Shown piece by piece: positions 25,779-34,025 of a stretch of DNA of 47,689 nt. The stretch comes from Streptomyces sp. SolWspMP-5a-2 (GTDB taxonomy: Bacteria; Actinomycetota; Actinomycetes; Streptomycetales; Streptomycetaceae). The position numbers and the translations under genes were made by a program. Location of the stretch: positions 1-47,689 of the forward strand of contig NZ_FMCI01000063.1 of assembly GCF_900091845.1 (NCBI RefSeq). The letters run 5' to 3'. Within the stretch, counting starts at the first letter, position 1. The number at the start of each line of letters is the position of its first letter. Below the pieces are notes generated by a model. The model worked only from the letters and a program-made list of their open reading frames with translations, made no database searches and was not told the origin of the DNA.

Positions 25779-26234
25779 CGTCACTCCGAGGAGTGCGCGC
25801 ATCCGCGCGTACTTCTCCGTGAGCCGGGCGCGGGTCGCCGGGTCGGCGAGGCGGGCGATCCTGGCGGGGTCGGCGTTGTGCGCCAGGTCCGCCTCCTTCA
25901 CCAGCCTCGCCCCCGGTGTGGCGAGGATCCGCGCCGCGTACGCCGCCTGCTCCTCCCCCGCCCGTCTGGTGAGGGCGAGGACCACGGCCTTCGTCCGGTC
26001 GCTCAGGGCGGCCCGCCCGAGCCACTCCTCGGAGAGCGCGCCGTCCTCTACGGCGTCGTGCAGCCAGGCCGCCGCGATCTGTGCCTCGTCGCCGCCCCGG
26101 GCGCGCACCCCGGCCGCGACGGCCGCCAGGTGCTCGGCGTAGGGGCGTCCCGCCTTGTCGGTCTGTCCGGCGTGGGCGGCGCGGGCGACGGCCTCCACCT
26201 CGGCCGTCGTCAAGGGCGTGCCGTTGTCGTTCAC
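25764..26234 (-). CDS. HD-domain hydrolase, Mesh1/SpoT-hydrolase-like, 156 aa
   Basis: I chose the GTG at 26234 (MNDNGTPLTTAEVEAVARAAHAGQ); the open frame extends further but overlaps galU antisense. The metal-binding HD pattern is H21, H35, H59-D60 in AAWLHDAVED, and a later Asp near 117 (KEADLAHNAD). The HDxVED signature and the length are those of stand-alone hydrolases related to the (p)ppGpp hydrolase domain of Rel/SpoT and Mesh1. The substrate could be ppGpp, NADPH or another phosphorylated nucleotide; this is not decidable from sequence. It is divergent from galU with 162 bases between the two starts. Confidence 0.82.
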   Translation of the reverse strand: MNDNGTPLTTAEVEAVARAAHAGQTDKAGRPYAEHLAAVAAGVRARGGDEAQIAAAWLHDAVEDGALSEEWLGRAALSDRTKAVVLALTRRAGEEQAAYAARILATPGARLVKEADLAHNADPARIARLADPATRARLTEKYARMRALLGVTDGPP

Positions 26235-26396
26235 TCGTCCAGTGTCCCCTCGTCCATGGGGTGGACGGCCGGGCGGGGCGGTCGGTTCCGTTCCCGGCCG
26301 GAAAGGCCGGGATCGTCCTGCGCCGGTCGGGGCGTTGGTAGCTTCGGCGGGGAACCGTGCCGGTCGGCGCGGTCGTTCCCGAACGAGAGTGGTCTG

Positions 26397-27302
26397 ATGC
26401 CCCCGACGATCCGCAGGGCCGTGATCCCCGCCGCCGGACTCGGCTCCCGTCTGCTGCCGCTGACCAAGGCGACGCCGAAGGAGATGCTGCCGGTCGGCGA
26501 CAAGCCGGTGATCGAACACACCGTGCGCGAGCTGGTGGACAGCGGCATCACGGACATCACGATCGTGGTCTCCGGCGGCAAGAGCCTGATCCAGGACCAC
26601 TTCCGGCCCAATCCGGCGCTGGTGGCGCAGTTGCGGGCGGACGGCAAGGAGGCGTACGCGGACGCCGTGGAGGAGGTCGCCGAGCTGGCCCGCCGGGGGC
26701 ACATCACCTACCTGGACCAGCACGGCCCGTACGGCAACGGCACGCCGGTGCTGAACGCCGCCCGCAACGTCGGGGACGAGCCGGTGCTGGTGCTCTGGCC
26801 CGACGACGTCTTCGTGGCCGGGGTGCCGCGGGCGCAGCAGCTGATCCGGGCGTACGAGCAGACGGCGTGCCCGGTGCTGGCGCTGCTGCCGATGGACCCG
26901 GTGGACTCCCAGCGCTACGGCGTGCCGATCGTCAAGGAGGACCTCGGGGACGGGCTGCTGCGGATCACGGGTCTGGTGGAGAAGCCGCAGCCGTCGGACG
27001 CCCCGTCCTCGTACGCGGCGATCGGCGGGTACGTGGTCACCCCGGGCATCATCGACGAGCTGCGGGAGCAGACCAGGCGCTGGTACGAGCGGCAGGAGGG
27101 CGAGATCTACCTGACCGACGCGCTGAACGCGTACGCGGCGACGCGGGCGGTCTACGGGCAGGTCATCCAGGGCCGCTGGTACGACACCGGGAACCCGGCG
27201 GACTACCTGGTCGCGCAGATGGCGTCGGCGCTGGCGCACCCGGAGTACGGGCCGATCCTGCGGGGTCTGGTGCGTGACCTGGACGGGGGCGGCGCGGGCT
27301 GA
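26397..27302 (+). CDS. galU: UTP-glucose-1-phosphate uridylyltransferase, 301 aa
   Basis: The ATG at 26397 gives MPPTIRRAVIPAAGLGSRLL; an open frame reaching upstream to 25878 is not homologous. Nucleotidyltransferase motifs are visible: AAGLGSRLLPLTKATPKEMLP (nucleotide loop, residues 12-32), LVLWPDDVF (metal-binding Asp), GLVEKPQ and GEIYLTDAL. Length is typical. It makes UDP-glucose for surface polysaccharides and galactose metabolism. The gene ends 10 bases before the converging phosphatase gene, with no room for a long terminator. Confidence 0.95.
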   Translation: MPPTIRRAVIPAAGLGSRLLPLTKATPKEMLPVGDKPVIEHTVRELVDSGITDITIVVSGGKSLIQDHFRPNPALVAQLRADGKEAYADAVEEVAELARRGHITYLDQHGPYGNGTPVLNAARNVGDEPVLVLWPDDVFVAGVPRAQQLIRAYEQTACPVLALLPMDPVDSQRYGVPIVKEDLGDGLLRITGLVEKPQPSDAPSSYAAIGGYVVTPGIIDELREQTRRWYERQEGEIYLTDALNAYAATRAVYGQVIQGRWYDTGNPADYLVAQMASALAHPEYGPILRGLVRDLDGGGAG

Positions 27303-27312
27303 CCGGCGGGGC

Positions 27313-28494
27313 TCACCGGGCGGCGGCCTGCGCGGTCGGTCCCTCCCGGCAGACGAGGAGCAGCGCGCGGTCGTCGTTGACGTCCTTGGCGACGGCCTCG
27401 ATGAGGTGCCAGGCCGCGCCGTGGAAGCCGCCGGCCACGTACCGGTCGGCCTCCCCGGTGAGCCGGTCGATGCCTTCGACGATGTCCCGTTCGGAGGTCT
27501 CGACGAGGCCGTCGGTGAAGAGCATCAGGACGTCGCCGGGCCGCAGCGAGCCCTTGACGGGGTCGAACTGGGCGCCGTCGTAGACGCCGAGGAGCGGGCC
27601 CTCGGCGGCCTTCTCCTCCCAGCGGCCGCTGCCCGCGCTGAGCTGGAGACCCGGCGGGTGGCCCGCGGAGTACAGCTCGTAGTCGCCGGAGTCGAGGTCG
27701 AGGACCAGGTGGATGGAGGTCGCGAAGCCCTCGTCCCAGTCCTGGCGGAGCAGGTAGCCGTTGGCGGCGGGCAGGAAGGCGTGCGGGGGCAGCGAGCCGA
27801 GGAGGCCGCCGAAGGCGCCGGAGAGCAGCAGGGCGCGGGAGCCGGCGTCCATGCCCTTGCCCGAGACGTCGGTGAGGACGACCTCCATGGTGCGGCCGCC
27901 GTTGGTGCGGGCGGCGACCACGAAGTCGCCGGAGAAGGACTGGCCGCCGGCCGGGCGCAGTGCCATCTCGCGGTGCCAGCCGTCGGGGAGCTTGGGCAGC
28001 TTGCTCTGGACGCGGATGCGTTCGCGCAGGTCGAAGAGCATGGTGCCGCCGCGCCGCCAGGGCACGCCGACCCGGCTGCGGAACTGGGCGACCAGCAGGC
28101 CGAAGAAGCCGCAGGCGGCGACGACCAGGACCACGCCGGGGGTGACCCGGGAGGGTCCCTCGGTGTAGGGGCCGAGCCGGACGGACTCGACGATCAGGGC
28201 GGTGGCCGCGGCGGCGTAGAGGGCGAGGAGGCTGGCGGGGCGCAGCAGCAGTCCGCCCGCGACGATCGGCAGGACCAGGGCGGCGGGCGAGCACCAGACC
28301 GAGTTGGCGAGGGTGGTGGCGGCGATGAGGGGCACGGTGAGGAGCAGTCCGGCGAGCGCGATCCAGTCCGATCCGTCGCCGCGGAAGTAGTCGACGGCGC
28401 TTCTGCGCAGGCCGACGCGGGCCCGGTGCCACTGCATCTTCAACCGGGCCGTGAACGTGTCGGCCGCCGCGCGCCGTTCTCGTCCTGCTGCCAT
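27313..28494 (-). CDS. Membrane-anchored PP2C-type (SpoIIE/RsbU-like) Ser/Thr phosphatase, 393 aa
   Basis: Residues about 43-145 are four or five hydrophobic segments (for example WIALAGLLLTVPLIAATTLA). They are followed by a cytoplasmic PPM phosphatase domain with SGDFVVAAR, the metal-binding VVLTDVSGKGMDAG, YSAGHPPGLQL and LMLFTDGLVETSERD. It lacks the PAS, GAF or anti-sigma domains often fused to these proteins, so the membrane part is probably the sensor. Such phosphatases dephosphorylate anti-anti-sigma factors to switch on alternative sigma factors; no partner gene is adjacent. The 163-base gap shared with the GNAT gene carries the GTGAA/TTCAC repeat described below. Confidence 0.9.
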   Translation of the reverse strand: MAAGRERRAAADTFTARLKMQWHRARVGLRRSAVDYFRGDGSDWIALAGLLLTVPLIAATTLANSVWCSPAALVLPIVAGGLLLRPASLLALYAAAATALIVESVRLGPYTEGPSRVTPGVVLVVAACGFFGLLVAQFRSRVGVPWRRGGTMLFDLRERIRVQSKLPKLPDGWHREMALRPAGGQSFSGDFVVAARTNGGRTMEVVLTDVSGKGMDAGSRALLLSGAFGGLLGSLPPHAFLPAANGYLLRQDWDEGFATSIHLVLDLDSGDYELYSAGHPPGLQLSAGSGRWEEKAAEGPLLGVYDGAQFDPVKGSLRPGDVLMLFTDGLVETSERDIVEGIDRLTGEADRYVAGGFHGAAWHLIEAVAKDVNDDRALLLVCREGPTAQAAAR

Positions 28495-28568
28495 TAGTTC
28501 GGGACCCTATCCATCGGACCAGGTGCTTGGCACGGGAGGTCCCACTTGTCCCCCGTCCGAGGCTGGAC

Positions 28569-28585
28569 TTCACAGTGAACTTCAC
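28569..28585. promoter_or_regulatory. Alternating half-site element TTCAC-A-GTGAA-C-TTCAC
   Basis: Three inverted half-sites with single-base spacers form two overlapping palindromes in the divergent promoter region between the phosphatase and acetyltransferase genes. The minus strand of 28575-28585 reads GTGAAGTTCAC, identical to 38581-38591 at another divergent promoter in this window. Confidence 0.5.
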
Positions 28586-28657
28586 CTGGGGGCGCCGCGT
28601 CGCCCCCAAGGAGAAATTCCCTCGCTCGTCCCGCAATGCCCTGATAGGCATGGATCC

Positions 28658-29917
28658 ATGGCGACTGATGTGACGGCACAAACCCCCGACGGAACGGTTC
28701 TGCGACCCCTTGAACGGGATGAATGGGATAAGTGGTACGACACTTTGGTGCGGGCTTTCGGCGGAACTCCGGAATCCGCCGAGGAACGCGCGCTCTGGCG
28801 GGAGCTGACCGAGGTCGACCACAGCATCGGGGTCTGGGACGGCGACGACTGCGTGGGCACGGCGGGCGCGTTCAGCTTCCGGCTGACGGTCCCGGGCGGC
28901 GCCCTGGTGGACACGGCCGGGGTGACGATGGTCGGGGTGGCCGCGACCCATCGCCGTCGCGGGGTGCTGACGTCGATGATGCGCCGTCAGCTCGACGACG
29001 TGCGGGGATCGGGCCGGGCGCTGGCCGCGCTGACCGCGTCCGAGCCCGCGATCTACGGCCGGTTCGGGTACGGCGTCGCCACCCACGGTCTGAACGTCGA
29101 GATCGACACGGCGCGGGTGCGGCTCGCGGTGCCGCCCGGCACGGACGCGGTGCGGCTGCGGTACGCGGCTCCCGCCGACGCCCTCGGCGCCTGCGAGGAG
29201 GTCTACGCGCGCACCGTCGCCGGGCGGCCGGGGATGATCGCGCGGCGGCCCGGCTGGGAGCGGGTCGCCCTGCTCGACGCGGAGAGCGACCGCGAGGGCG
29301 CCTCGCCGCTGCAGTGCGTGGTGGCCGAGCGGGACGGGCGGCCGGTCGGGTACGCGCGCTTCCAGGTGAAGCCGGAGTGGGACACCGCGGGCCCGGCGGG
29401 CACGGTGGTCCTGCGCGACACCCAGGCCCTCGACCCGGCGGCGCACGCGGCACTGTGGCGGTTCCTGCTCTCCATCGACCTCACCGCGAAGCTGACCGCG
29501 TACGGGCGCCCCACGGACGAGGCGTGGCGCCATCTGGTGTCCGACGTCAGGCGGTGCGGGCTGCGGGTGCGTGACGCGCTGTACGTGCGGCTGGTGGACG
29601 TGGCGGCGGCGCTGGGCGCGCGGACCTACCAGGCGCCGGTGGACGTGGTGCTGGACGTCGAGGACGCCTTCTGCCCCTGGAACGAGGGGCGTTGGCGGCT
29701 GTCGGGCGACGCCAAGGGCGCCTCCTGCGAGCGGACCGCGGACGCGGCCGATCTCGCCCTGTCGGCGCGGGAGTTGGGGTCGGCGTACCTCGGCGGGACG
29801 GCGCTGGGCGCGCTCGCCGCGGCCGGGCGGGTGCGCGAACTGCGGCCCGGGGCGCTCGCGGAGGCGTCGACGGCGTTCGCCTCACCGGTGGCGCCCTGGC
29901 TGCCGCACGGGTTCTAG
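28658..29917 (+). CDS. Eis-like GNAT N-acetyltransferase, 419 aa
   Basis: The ATG at 28658 (MATDVTAQTPDGTVLRPLER) has no clear ribosome site. The N-terminal GNAT domain has VTMVGVAATHRRRGVLTSMM, the acetyl-CoA loop with R/Q-x-x-G-x-G/A pattern, and YGRFGYGVATHG. A second GNAT-like domain and a C-terminal SCP2-like domain (PVDVVLDVEDAFCPWNEGRWRL ... LGSAYLGGTALGALAAAGRV) complete the usual Eis layout, ending with a hydrophobic C-terminus that donates the catalytic carboxylate. Eis proteins acetylate amines, including aminoglycosides, but natural substrates in Streptomyces are unknown. It is a single gene, divergent from the phosphatase. Confidence 0.88.
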   Translation: MATDVTAQTPDGTVLRPLERDEWDKWYDTLVRAFGGTPESAEERALWRELTEVDHSIGVWDGDDCVGTAGAFSFRLTVPGGALVDTAGVTMVGVAATHRRRGVLTSMMRRQLDDVRGSGRALAALTASEPAIYGRFGYGVATHGLNVEIDTARVRLAVPPGTDAVRLRYAAPADALGACEEVYARTVAGRPGMIARRPGWERVALLDAESDREGASPLQCVVAERDGRPVGYARFQVKPEWDTAGPAGTVVLRDTQALDPAAHAALWRFLLSIDLTAKLTAYGRPTDEAWRHLVSDVRRCGLRVRDALYVRLVDVAAALGARTYQAPVDVVLDVEDAFCPWNEGRWRLSGDAKGASCERTADAADLALSARELGSAYLGGTALGALAAAGRVRELRPGALAEASTAFASPVAPWLPHGF

Positions 29918-29987
29918 GGCGGGTCTGACCATGCGCGTCGTTGCCCGGAGGGCGGCCTCGCGGGGTCGGGTGCGTGCTCTCGCCGTG

Positions 29988-30032
29988 CCGGGCGCAGTCC
30001 CTCGTGCCGGGCGTACCCGGGTCTGCGCCCGG
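29988..30032. terminator. Branched hairpin between converging genes
   Basis: The outer arms CCGGGCGCAG (29988-29997) and CTGCGCCCGG (30023-30032) enclose a second stem CCGGG/CCCGG (30007-30020). It lies between the acetyltransferase and the glycosylase gene. Confidence 0.65.
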
Positions 30033-30048
30033 TACGGCGGGAGTGGCG

Positions 30049-30858
30049 TCAGCGGGACTGGCAGGTCGGGCACCAGAAGAGGTTGCGGGCGGCGAGGTCG
30101 GCGGTGCGGATCCCGTCGCCGCAGAGGTGGCAGGGCCGGTTCGCCCTGCGGTACACGTACACCTCGCCGCCGTGGTCGTCGACGCGCGGCGGGCGGCCCA
30201 TCGCCTCCGGGGTGTGCTCGGGGCGGACGGTGTCGATGCGGTTGGTGCGCACGCCCTCGCGCATCAGCACCACCAGGTCCGCCCAGACGGCGTCCCACTC
30301 GGCGCCGGTGAGGTCCCGGCCCGCGCGGTAGGGGTCGATGCCGTGCCGGAAGAGGACCTCGGCGCGGTAGACGTTGCCGACGCCCGCGATCACCTTCTGG
30401 TCCATGAGCAGCGCGGCGACCGTGGTGCGGCTGCGGGAGATCCGCCGGAACGCCTCCCGCGGGTCGGCGTCCTCGCGCAGCGGGTCGGGGCCCAGGCGCT
30501 GGTGTATCGCCGTCTTCTCGGCCTCCGTGACGAGCGCGCAGGTGGTCGGGCCGCGCAGGTCGACGTGGGAGGTGTCGGTGCGCAGCCGGAGGCGGACGGT
30601 GTCGGTGGGCGGCGGCGCCGGGGCGTCCCCGAAGCCCACCTTGCCGAAGAGGCCGAGGTGGATGTGGACCCACGCCTCCTCGCCGAAGCCCAGGAAGAGG
30701 TGCTTGCCGTGGGCGTCGGTGCGGGTGAGCGGCAGGCCGTCCAGGAGGGCGGCCGCGTCGGAGAACTTGCCCTGGGGGCTGGTCACCCGGGGCGTGGTAC
30801 CGGCGAAACGGGCCCGGTAGTCCGCGGCGAGCCGGTGAATCGTGTGACCCTCGGGCAC
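30049..30858 (-). CDS. Fpg/Nei-family DNA glycosylase (Nei-type), 269 aa
   Basis: The GTG start at 30858 gives MPEGHTIHRLA. Pro2 and Glu3 are the catalytic residues after removal of Met, and the PEGHT start (rather than PELPE) marks the Nei branch. The H2TH region contains LLMDQKVIAGVGNVYRAEVLF. The C-terminal zinc finger is CHLC-x16-CPTC. These enzymes remove oxidised bases and cut the strand at the abasic site in base excision repair. It lies 63 bases downstream of rpiB on the same strand and may be co-transcribed with it. Which oxidised bases it prefers cannot be told. Confidence 0.92.
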   Translation of the reverse strand: MPEGHTIHRLAADYRARFAGTTPRVTSPQGKFSDAAALLDGLPLTRTDAHGKHLFLGFGEEAWVHIHLGLFGKVGFGDAPAPPPTDTVRLRLRTDTSHVDLRGPTTCALVTEAEKTAIHQRLGPDPLREDADPREAFRRISRSRTTVAALLMDQKVIAGVGNVYRAEVLFRHGIDPYRAGRDLTGAEWDAVWADLVVLMREGVRTNRIDTVRPEHTPEAMGRPPRVDDHGGEVYVYRRANRPCHLCGDGIRTADLAARNLFWCPTCQSR

Positions 30859-30921
30859 GGGTCCCGTTTCCTCTCTCGGTGGAGCGCGGCGGGGGCGGCG
30901 CGGGCGGCCCCCGCCGGGCCG

Positions 30922-31410
30922 CTACGGCTGCTGCGGGTGGTGCGCGGGGACCGGCGGGAGCTCGCCCGTGGTCTCGTACGCGCTCAGCATGCCGATGCGG
31001 CGCACGTGGCGCTCGCCGCCGGAGAACGGGGTGGCGAGGAACGTCTCGACGAACGCCGTCGCCTCCTCGGTGGTGTGCATGCGCGAGCCGACGGCCACGA
31101 CGTTGGCGTCGTTGTGCTCGCGGCCGAGGGCGGCGGTCTGCTCGCTCCAGGCGAGGGCGGCGCGGACCCCCTTCACCTTGTTCGCGGCGATCTGCTCGCC
31201 GTTGCCCGAGCCGCCGATGACGATGCCGAGGGCGGCGGGGTCGGCGGCCGTGCGCTCCGCCGCGCGCAGGCAGAAGGGCGGGTAGTCGTCCTCGGCGTCG
31301 TAGATGTGCGGGCCGCAGTCGACGGGATCGTGGCCGGCCGACGTCAACCACTCCACGAGGTGGTTCTTGAGCTCGAAGCCGGCATGGTCGGAACCGATGT
31401 ACACGCGCAT
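30922..31410 (-). CDS. rpiB: Ribose-5-phosphate isomerase B, 162 aa
   Basis: The protein MRVYIGSDHAGFELKNHL is a clear RpiB. D8, H9 and the GGSGNGE segment (66-72) form the active site. There is no Cys at the E. coli Cys66 position; E72 takes the place of the catalytic residue, as in the mycobacterial enzyme. It interconverts ribose-5-phosphate and ribulose-5-phosphate in the pentose phosphate pathway. Homologous RpiB/LacAB enzymes also isomerise other sugar phosphates. It is followed closely by the Nei-type gene; the upstream region is shared with a divergent permease. Confidence 0.94.
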   Translation of the reverse strand: MRVYIGSDHAGFELKNHLVEWLTSAGHDPVDCGPHIYDAEDDYPPFCLRAAERTAADPAALGIVIGGSGNGEQIAANKVKGVRAALAWSEQTAALGREHNDANVVAVGSRMHTTEEATAFVETFLATPFSGGERHVRRIGMLSAYETTGELPPVPAHHPQQP

Positions 31411-31519
31411 GGCCCGAGTGTGTCACGGGCGTTTCCGGGAAGCAGCGCCGGGTGGCTGATCCACGGGGGTTTTCTCCCGTCGAAGAACCTCAAGAAAAGC
31501 TCAAGTAACGATCTGGATT

Positions 31520-31541
31520 CAAAGGTTCTAGAAATCCTTTG
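31520..31541. promoter_or_regulatory. Two-level palindrome upstream of the first permease
   Basis: CAAAGG (31520-31525) and CCTTTG (31536-31541) flank the palindrome TTCTAGAA (31526-31533). It lies in an A/T-rich stretch about 100 bases upstream of the permease ATG, and looks like an operator. A second perfect palindrome, GTACGC-CGC-GCGTAC, is at 31565-31579. Confidence 0.5.
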
Positions 31542-31637
31542 CCTCCGATTCACTGGACCGATTCGTACGCCGCGCGTACAACCCTTGATTACGCCGCCCC
31601 CACGCGGACCCCTCACCCGGCGCAAAGGAATTCCCCC

Positions 31638-33059
31638 ATGACCGGACTCCAGGCAGGACTCAAGGACCGACATCTGTCGATGATCGCCATCGGCGGCGTC
31701 ATCGGCGCCGGTCTCTTCGTCGGATCGAGCACCGGCATCGCCACCGCCGGTCCCGGCATCCTGCTGTCCTACGCCCTCGTCGGCACGCTCGTCGTCCTCG
31801 TGATGCGGATGCTCGGCGAGATGTCCGCCGCGAACCCCACCTCCGGCTCCTTCTCCGCGCACGCCGACCGCGCGCTCGGCCGCTGGGCCGGATTCTCCAT
31901 CGGCTGGCTGTACTGGTTCTTCTGGGTCGTGGTGCTCGCGGTCGAGGCCACCGCGGGCGCCAAGATCCTGGAGGGCTGGATACCGGCCGTGCCCCAGTGG
32001 GGCTGGGCGCTGATCGTGATGATCGTGCTCACCGCGACCAACCTGGTCTCGGTGGGCTCCTACGGCGAGTTCGAGTTCTGGTTCGCCGGGATCAAGGTCG
32101 TCGCGATCGGCGCCTTCGTCGTCGTCGGCCTGCTCGCGGTGTTCGGCGTGCTGCCGGGCGCCGACACCGACAAGGCCGGGCTCGGCAACCTCACCGACCA
32201 CGGCGGTTTCCTGCCGCACGGCGCCGGGGCCATCCTCACCGGCGTGCTGCTCGTCGTCTTCTCCTTCATGGGCAGCGAGATCGTCACGCTGGCCGCGGGC
32301 GAGACCGCGAACCCGCGCAAGGCGGTCACCAAGGCGACCAACAGCGTCATCTGGCGGATCGCCGTCTTCTACCTGGGCTCGATCCTCGTCGTCGTCTCGC
32401 TGCTGCCGTGGAACGACCCGTCGATCGAGAAGAAGGGCTCCTACGTCGCCGCCCTGGACTCGCTCGGCATCGCGCACGCCGGGCAGATCATGAACTTCAT
32501 CGTGCTGACGTCGGTGCTCTCCTGTCTCAACTCGGGCCTGTACACGGCCTCCCGCATGGCGTTCTCGCTCAGTGAGCGCGGGGACGCGCCGAAGGCGTTC
32601 GCCACGACCACCTCGCGGGGCGTGCCGATGGCGGCCATCGTGTCGTCGGTCGTCTTCGGCTTCGTCGCCGTCTTCTTCAACTACAAGTTCCCCGACTCGG
32701 TCTTCCTGTTCCTGGTCAACTCCAGTGGCGCGGTGGCCCTGTTCGTGTGGCTGGTCATCTGCTTCTCGCAGCTGCGGATGCGGCGGATCATCCAGGCCGA
32801 GGCGCCGGAGAAGCTCGTCGTGAAGATGTGGCTGTACCCGTACCTGACCTGGGCGACCGCCGCGCTGATCGTGTTCGTGCTGGGCTACATGCTCACCGAC
32901 ACGGAGCACGACGGCCGCACCACCGTGCTGCTCTCGCTGCTGGTGGCGGCGGTGGTGCTGGTCATCGCGTTCGTGCGGGAGAAGGTCGGCGGCGGCGCCC
33001 GCGCCGAGGCCGCGGCCCCGCCCGCGGAGCCCGTCGACGAGGGCGTCAGGACGCCGTAG
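31638..33059 (+). CDS. Amino acid permease, APC family (copy 1), 473 aa
   Basis: The ATG at 31638 has AAAGGA 8 bases upstream. Twelve hydrophobic helices begin with LSMIAIGGVIGAGLFVGSST, the substrate-binding unwound helix of APC transporters, followed by VMRMLGEMSAANPTSGSFS and FEFWFAGIKV. It belongs to the GabP/ProY/AnsP type (AAT subgroup) that imports neutral or aromatic amino acids, GABA, proline or asparagine by proton symport. Specificity is not visible. A second, clearly homologous permease lies at 34026-35411 on the same strand. It is monocistronic, with a strong terminator at 33074-33120 and operator-like palindromes upstream. Confidence 0.92.
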   Translation: MTGLQAGLKDRHLSMIAIGGVIGAGLFVGSSTGIATAGPGILLSYALVGTLVVLVMRMLGEMSAANPTSGSFSAHADRALGRWAGFSIGWLYWFFWVVVLAVEATAGAKILEGWIPAVPQWGWALIVMIVLTATNLVSVGSYGEFEFWFAGIKVVAIGAFVVVGLLAVFGVLPGADTDKAGLGNLTDHGGFLPHGAGAILTGVLLVVFSFMGSEIVTLAAGETANPRKAVTKATNSVIWRIAVFYLGSILVVVSLLPWNDPSIEKKGSYVAALDSLGIAHAGQIMNFIVLTSVLSCLNSGLYTASRMAFSLSERGDAPKAFATTTSRGVPMAAIVSSVVFGFVAVFFNYKFPDSVFLFLVNSSGAVALFVWLVICFSQLRMRRIIQAEAPEKLVVKMWLYPYLTWATAALIVFVLGYMLTDTEHDGRTTVLLSLLVAAVVLVIAFVREKVGGGARAEAAAPPAEPVDEGVRTP

Positions 33060-33073
33060 CCGACGGCGGCGGA

Positions 33074-33120
33074 ACGCGGAAGGGGCCCACCGGCGGGATG
33101 CCGGTGGGCCCCTTCCGCGT
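33074..33120. terminator. Perfect 21-bp hairpin between permease 1 and bioY
   Basis: Bases 33074-33094 pair without a mismatch with 33100-33120 around a GGGAT loop. It sits between two converging genes and is the longest perfect stem I see in the window. Confidence 0.92.
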
Positions 33121-33123
33121 TGC

Positions 33124-33705
33124 TCAGCGGCGGTCGAGCAGCTTCCAGGCCGTCGGCAGCAGGCCCATCGCCAGCGCGGCCTTGACGGCGTCGCCGATCA
33201 GGAACGGGGTGAGACCGGCCGCGACCGCGGCGGAGAAGGACATCCCGGCGGCGTACGCCAGGTACGGGACGCCGACCGCGTAGATGATCGCCTCGCCGAG
33301 CAGCATCGTGCCCGCGGTGCGCAGCACCGAGCGGTCGGCGCCGCGGCGGGCCAGGGCGCCGACGGCGGCGGAGGCCAGCAGCAGGCCGAGGACGTACCCG
33401 AAGGAGACGGCCCCGGCGCCGGAGCCGCCCTCCGCGAACCACGGCACGCCGGCGACGCCGGCCACCGCGTACAGGGCGAGCGCGAGGAAGCCGCGCCCAG
33501 CGCCGAGCGAGGTGCCGACGAGGAGCGCGGCGAAGGTCTGGCCGGTCACCGGGACCGGGGAGCCCGGCACGGGCACGGCGATCTGGGCGGCGACGCCGGT
33601 GAGCACGGCACCGCCGACGACGAGGGCGGCGTCACGGACGCGGGAGGCCGGGAGCAGGTCGGCGAGGACCTGGCCGGTGCTGGTGGGGGCGGTGGCGGTA
33701 CTCAT
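33124..33705 (-). CDS. bioY: Biotin transporter substrate-binding component BioY, 193 aa
   Basis: After a short hydrophilic tail, six hydrophobic helices contain the BioY signature around PVPGSPVPVTGQTFAALLVGTSLG (residues about 45-68) and a later GYVLGLLLAS. BioY is the S component of ECF-type vitamin transporters and imports biotin across the cell membrane. No bioM/bioN energising genes are adjacent, so it works alone or with a shared ECF module encoded elsewhere. A TAGCGT -10-like box on the minus strand (33742-33747) lies about 37 bases upstream of the ATG. It is sandwiched between two amino acid permease paralogues. Confidence 0.93.
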   Translation of the reverse strand: MSTATAPTSTGQVLADLLPASRVRDAALVVGGAVLTGVAAQIAVPVPGSPVPVTGQTFAALLVGTSLGAGRGFLALALYAVAGVAGVPWFAEGGSGAGAVSFGYVLGLLLASAAVGALARRGADRSVLRTAGTMLLGEAIIYAVGVPYLAYAAGMSFSAAVAAGLTPFLIGDAVKAALAMGLLPTAWKLLDRR

Positions 33706-34025
33706 GGGACTCCGCGGGTCGGGGCAGACGGGGACACGGTGACGCTAACCCGGGGCGTGCGGCGCGGACACCGTCAGCCGTCGACAAAGGGGGCGACGGC
33801 CGGTTGGTGTGATCCGGACAAAGGATGCGGGTTACACGCGGCGGCGCGTGATACCGGTCACTGAGCGGAGGACGTCTTTCTCACGGAGCGCGGGCGGGTC
33901 CGCGACCGGACCCTCACGCCGGGTGACGGCGGTGTCCGGATGGCGGGACGCGGATCCGGCGCCCTCCGCGCGGCGCCGAGACTGTCGTCGTTTTTGCCCC
34001 CTCACGTACGGGACGTTCTCGCTCC
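33706..34025. other. Divergent promoter region bioY / permease 2
   Basis: 320 bases with no gene. It holds a TAGCGT box for bioY (minus), and an imperfect dyad GTGA-TACCGG-TCAC at about 33848-33861. A T-run (GTTTTTGCC) lies about 30 bases before the permease start. I see no riboswitch-like structure and no clear BioQ-type operator. Confidence 0.35.

Noticed and set aside
28608..28613. AAGGAG as ribosome site of the acetyltransferase gene
   Set aside because: It lies about 45 bases before the ATG at 28658, too far to serve it, and no suitable start codon follows at normal distance in that frame.
33706..34025. Biotin-responsive riboswitch or BirA operator before bioY
   Set aside because: No such RNA class is established, and I see no convincing palindrome close to the bioY start. 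Only a weak GTGA-N6-TCAC dyad is present, nearer to the permease.
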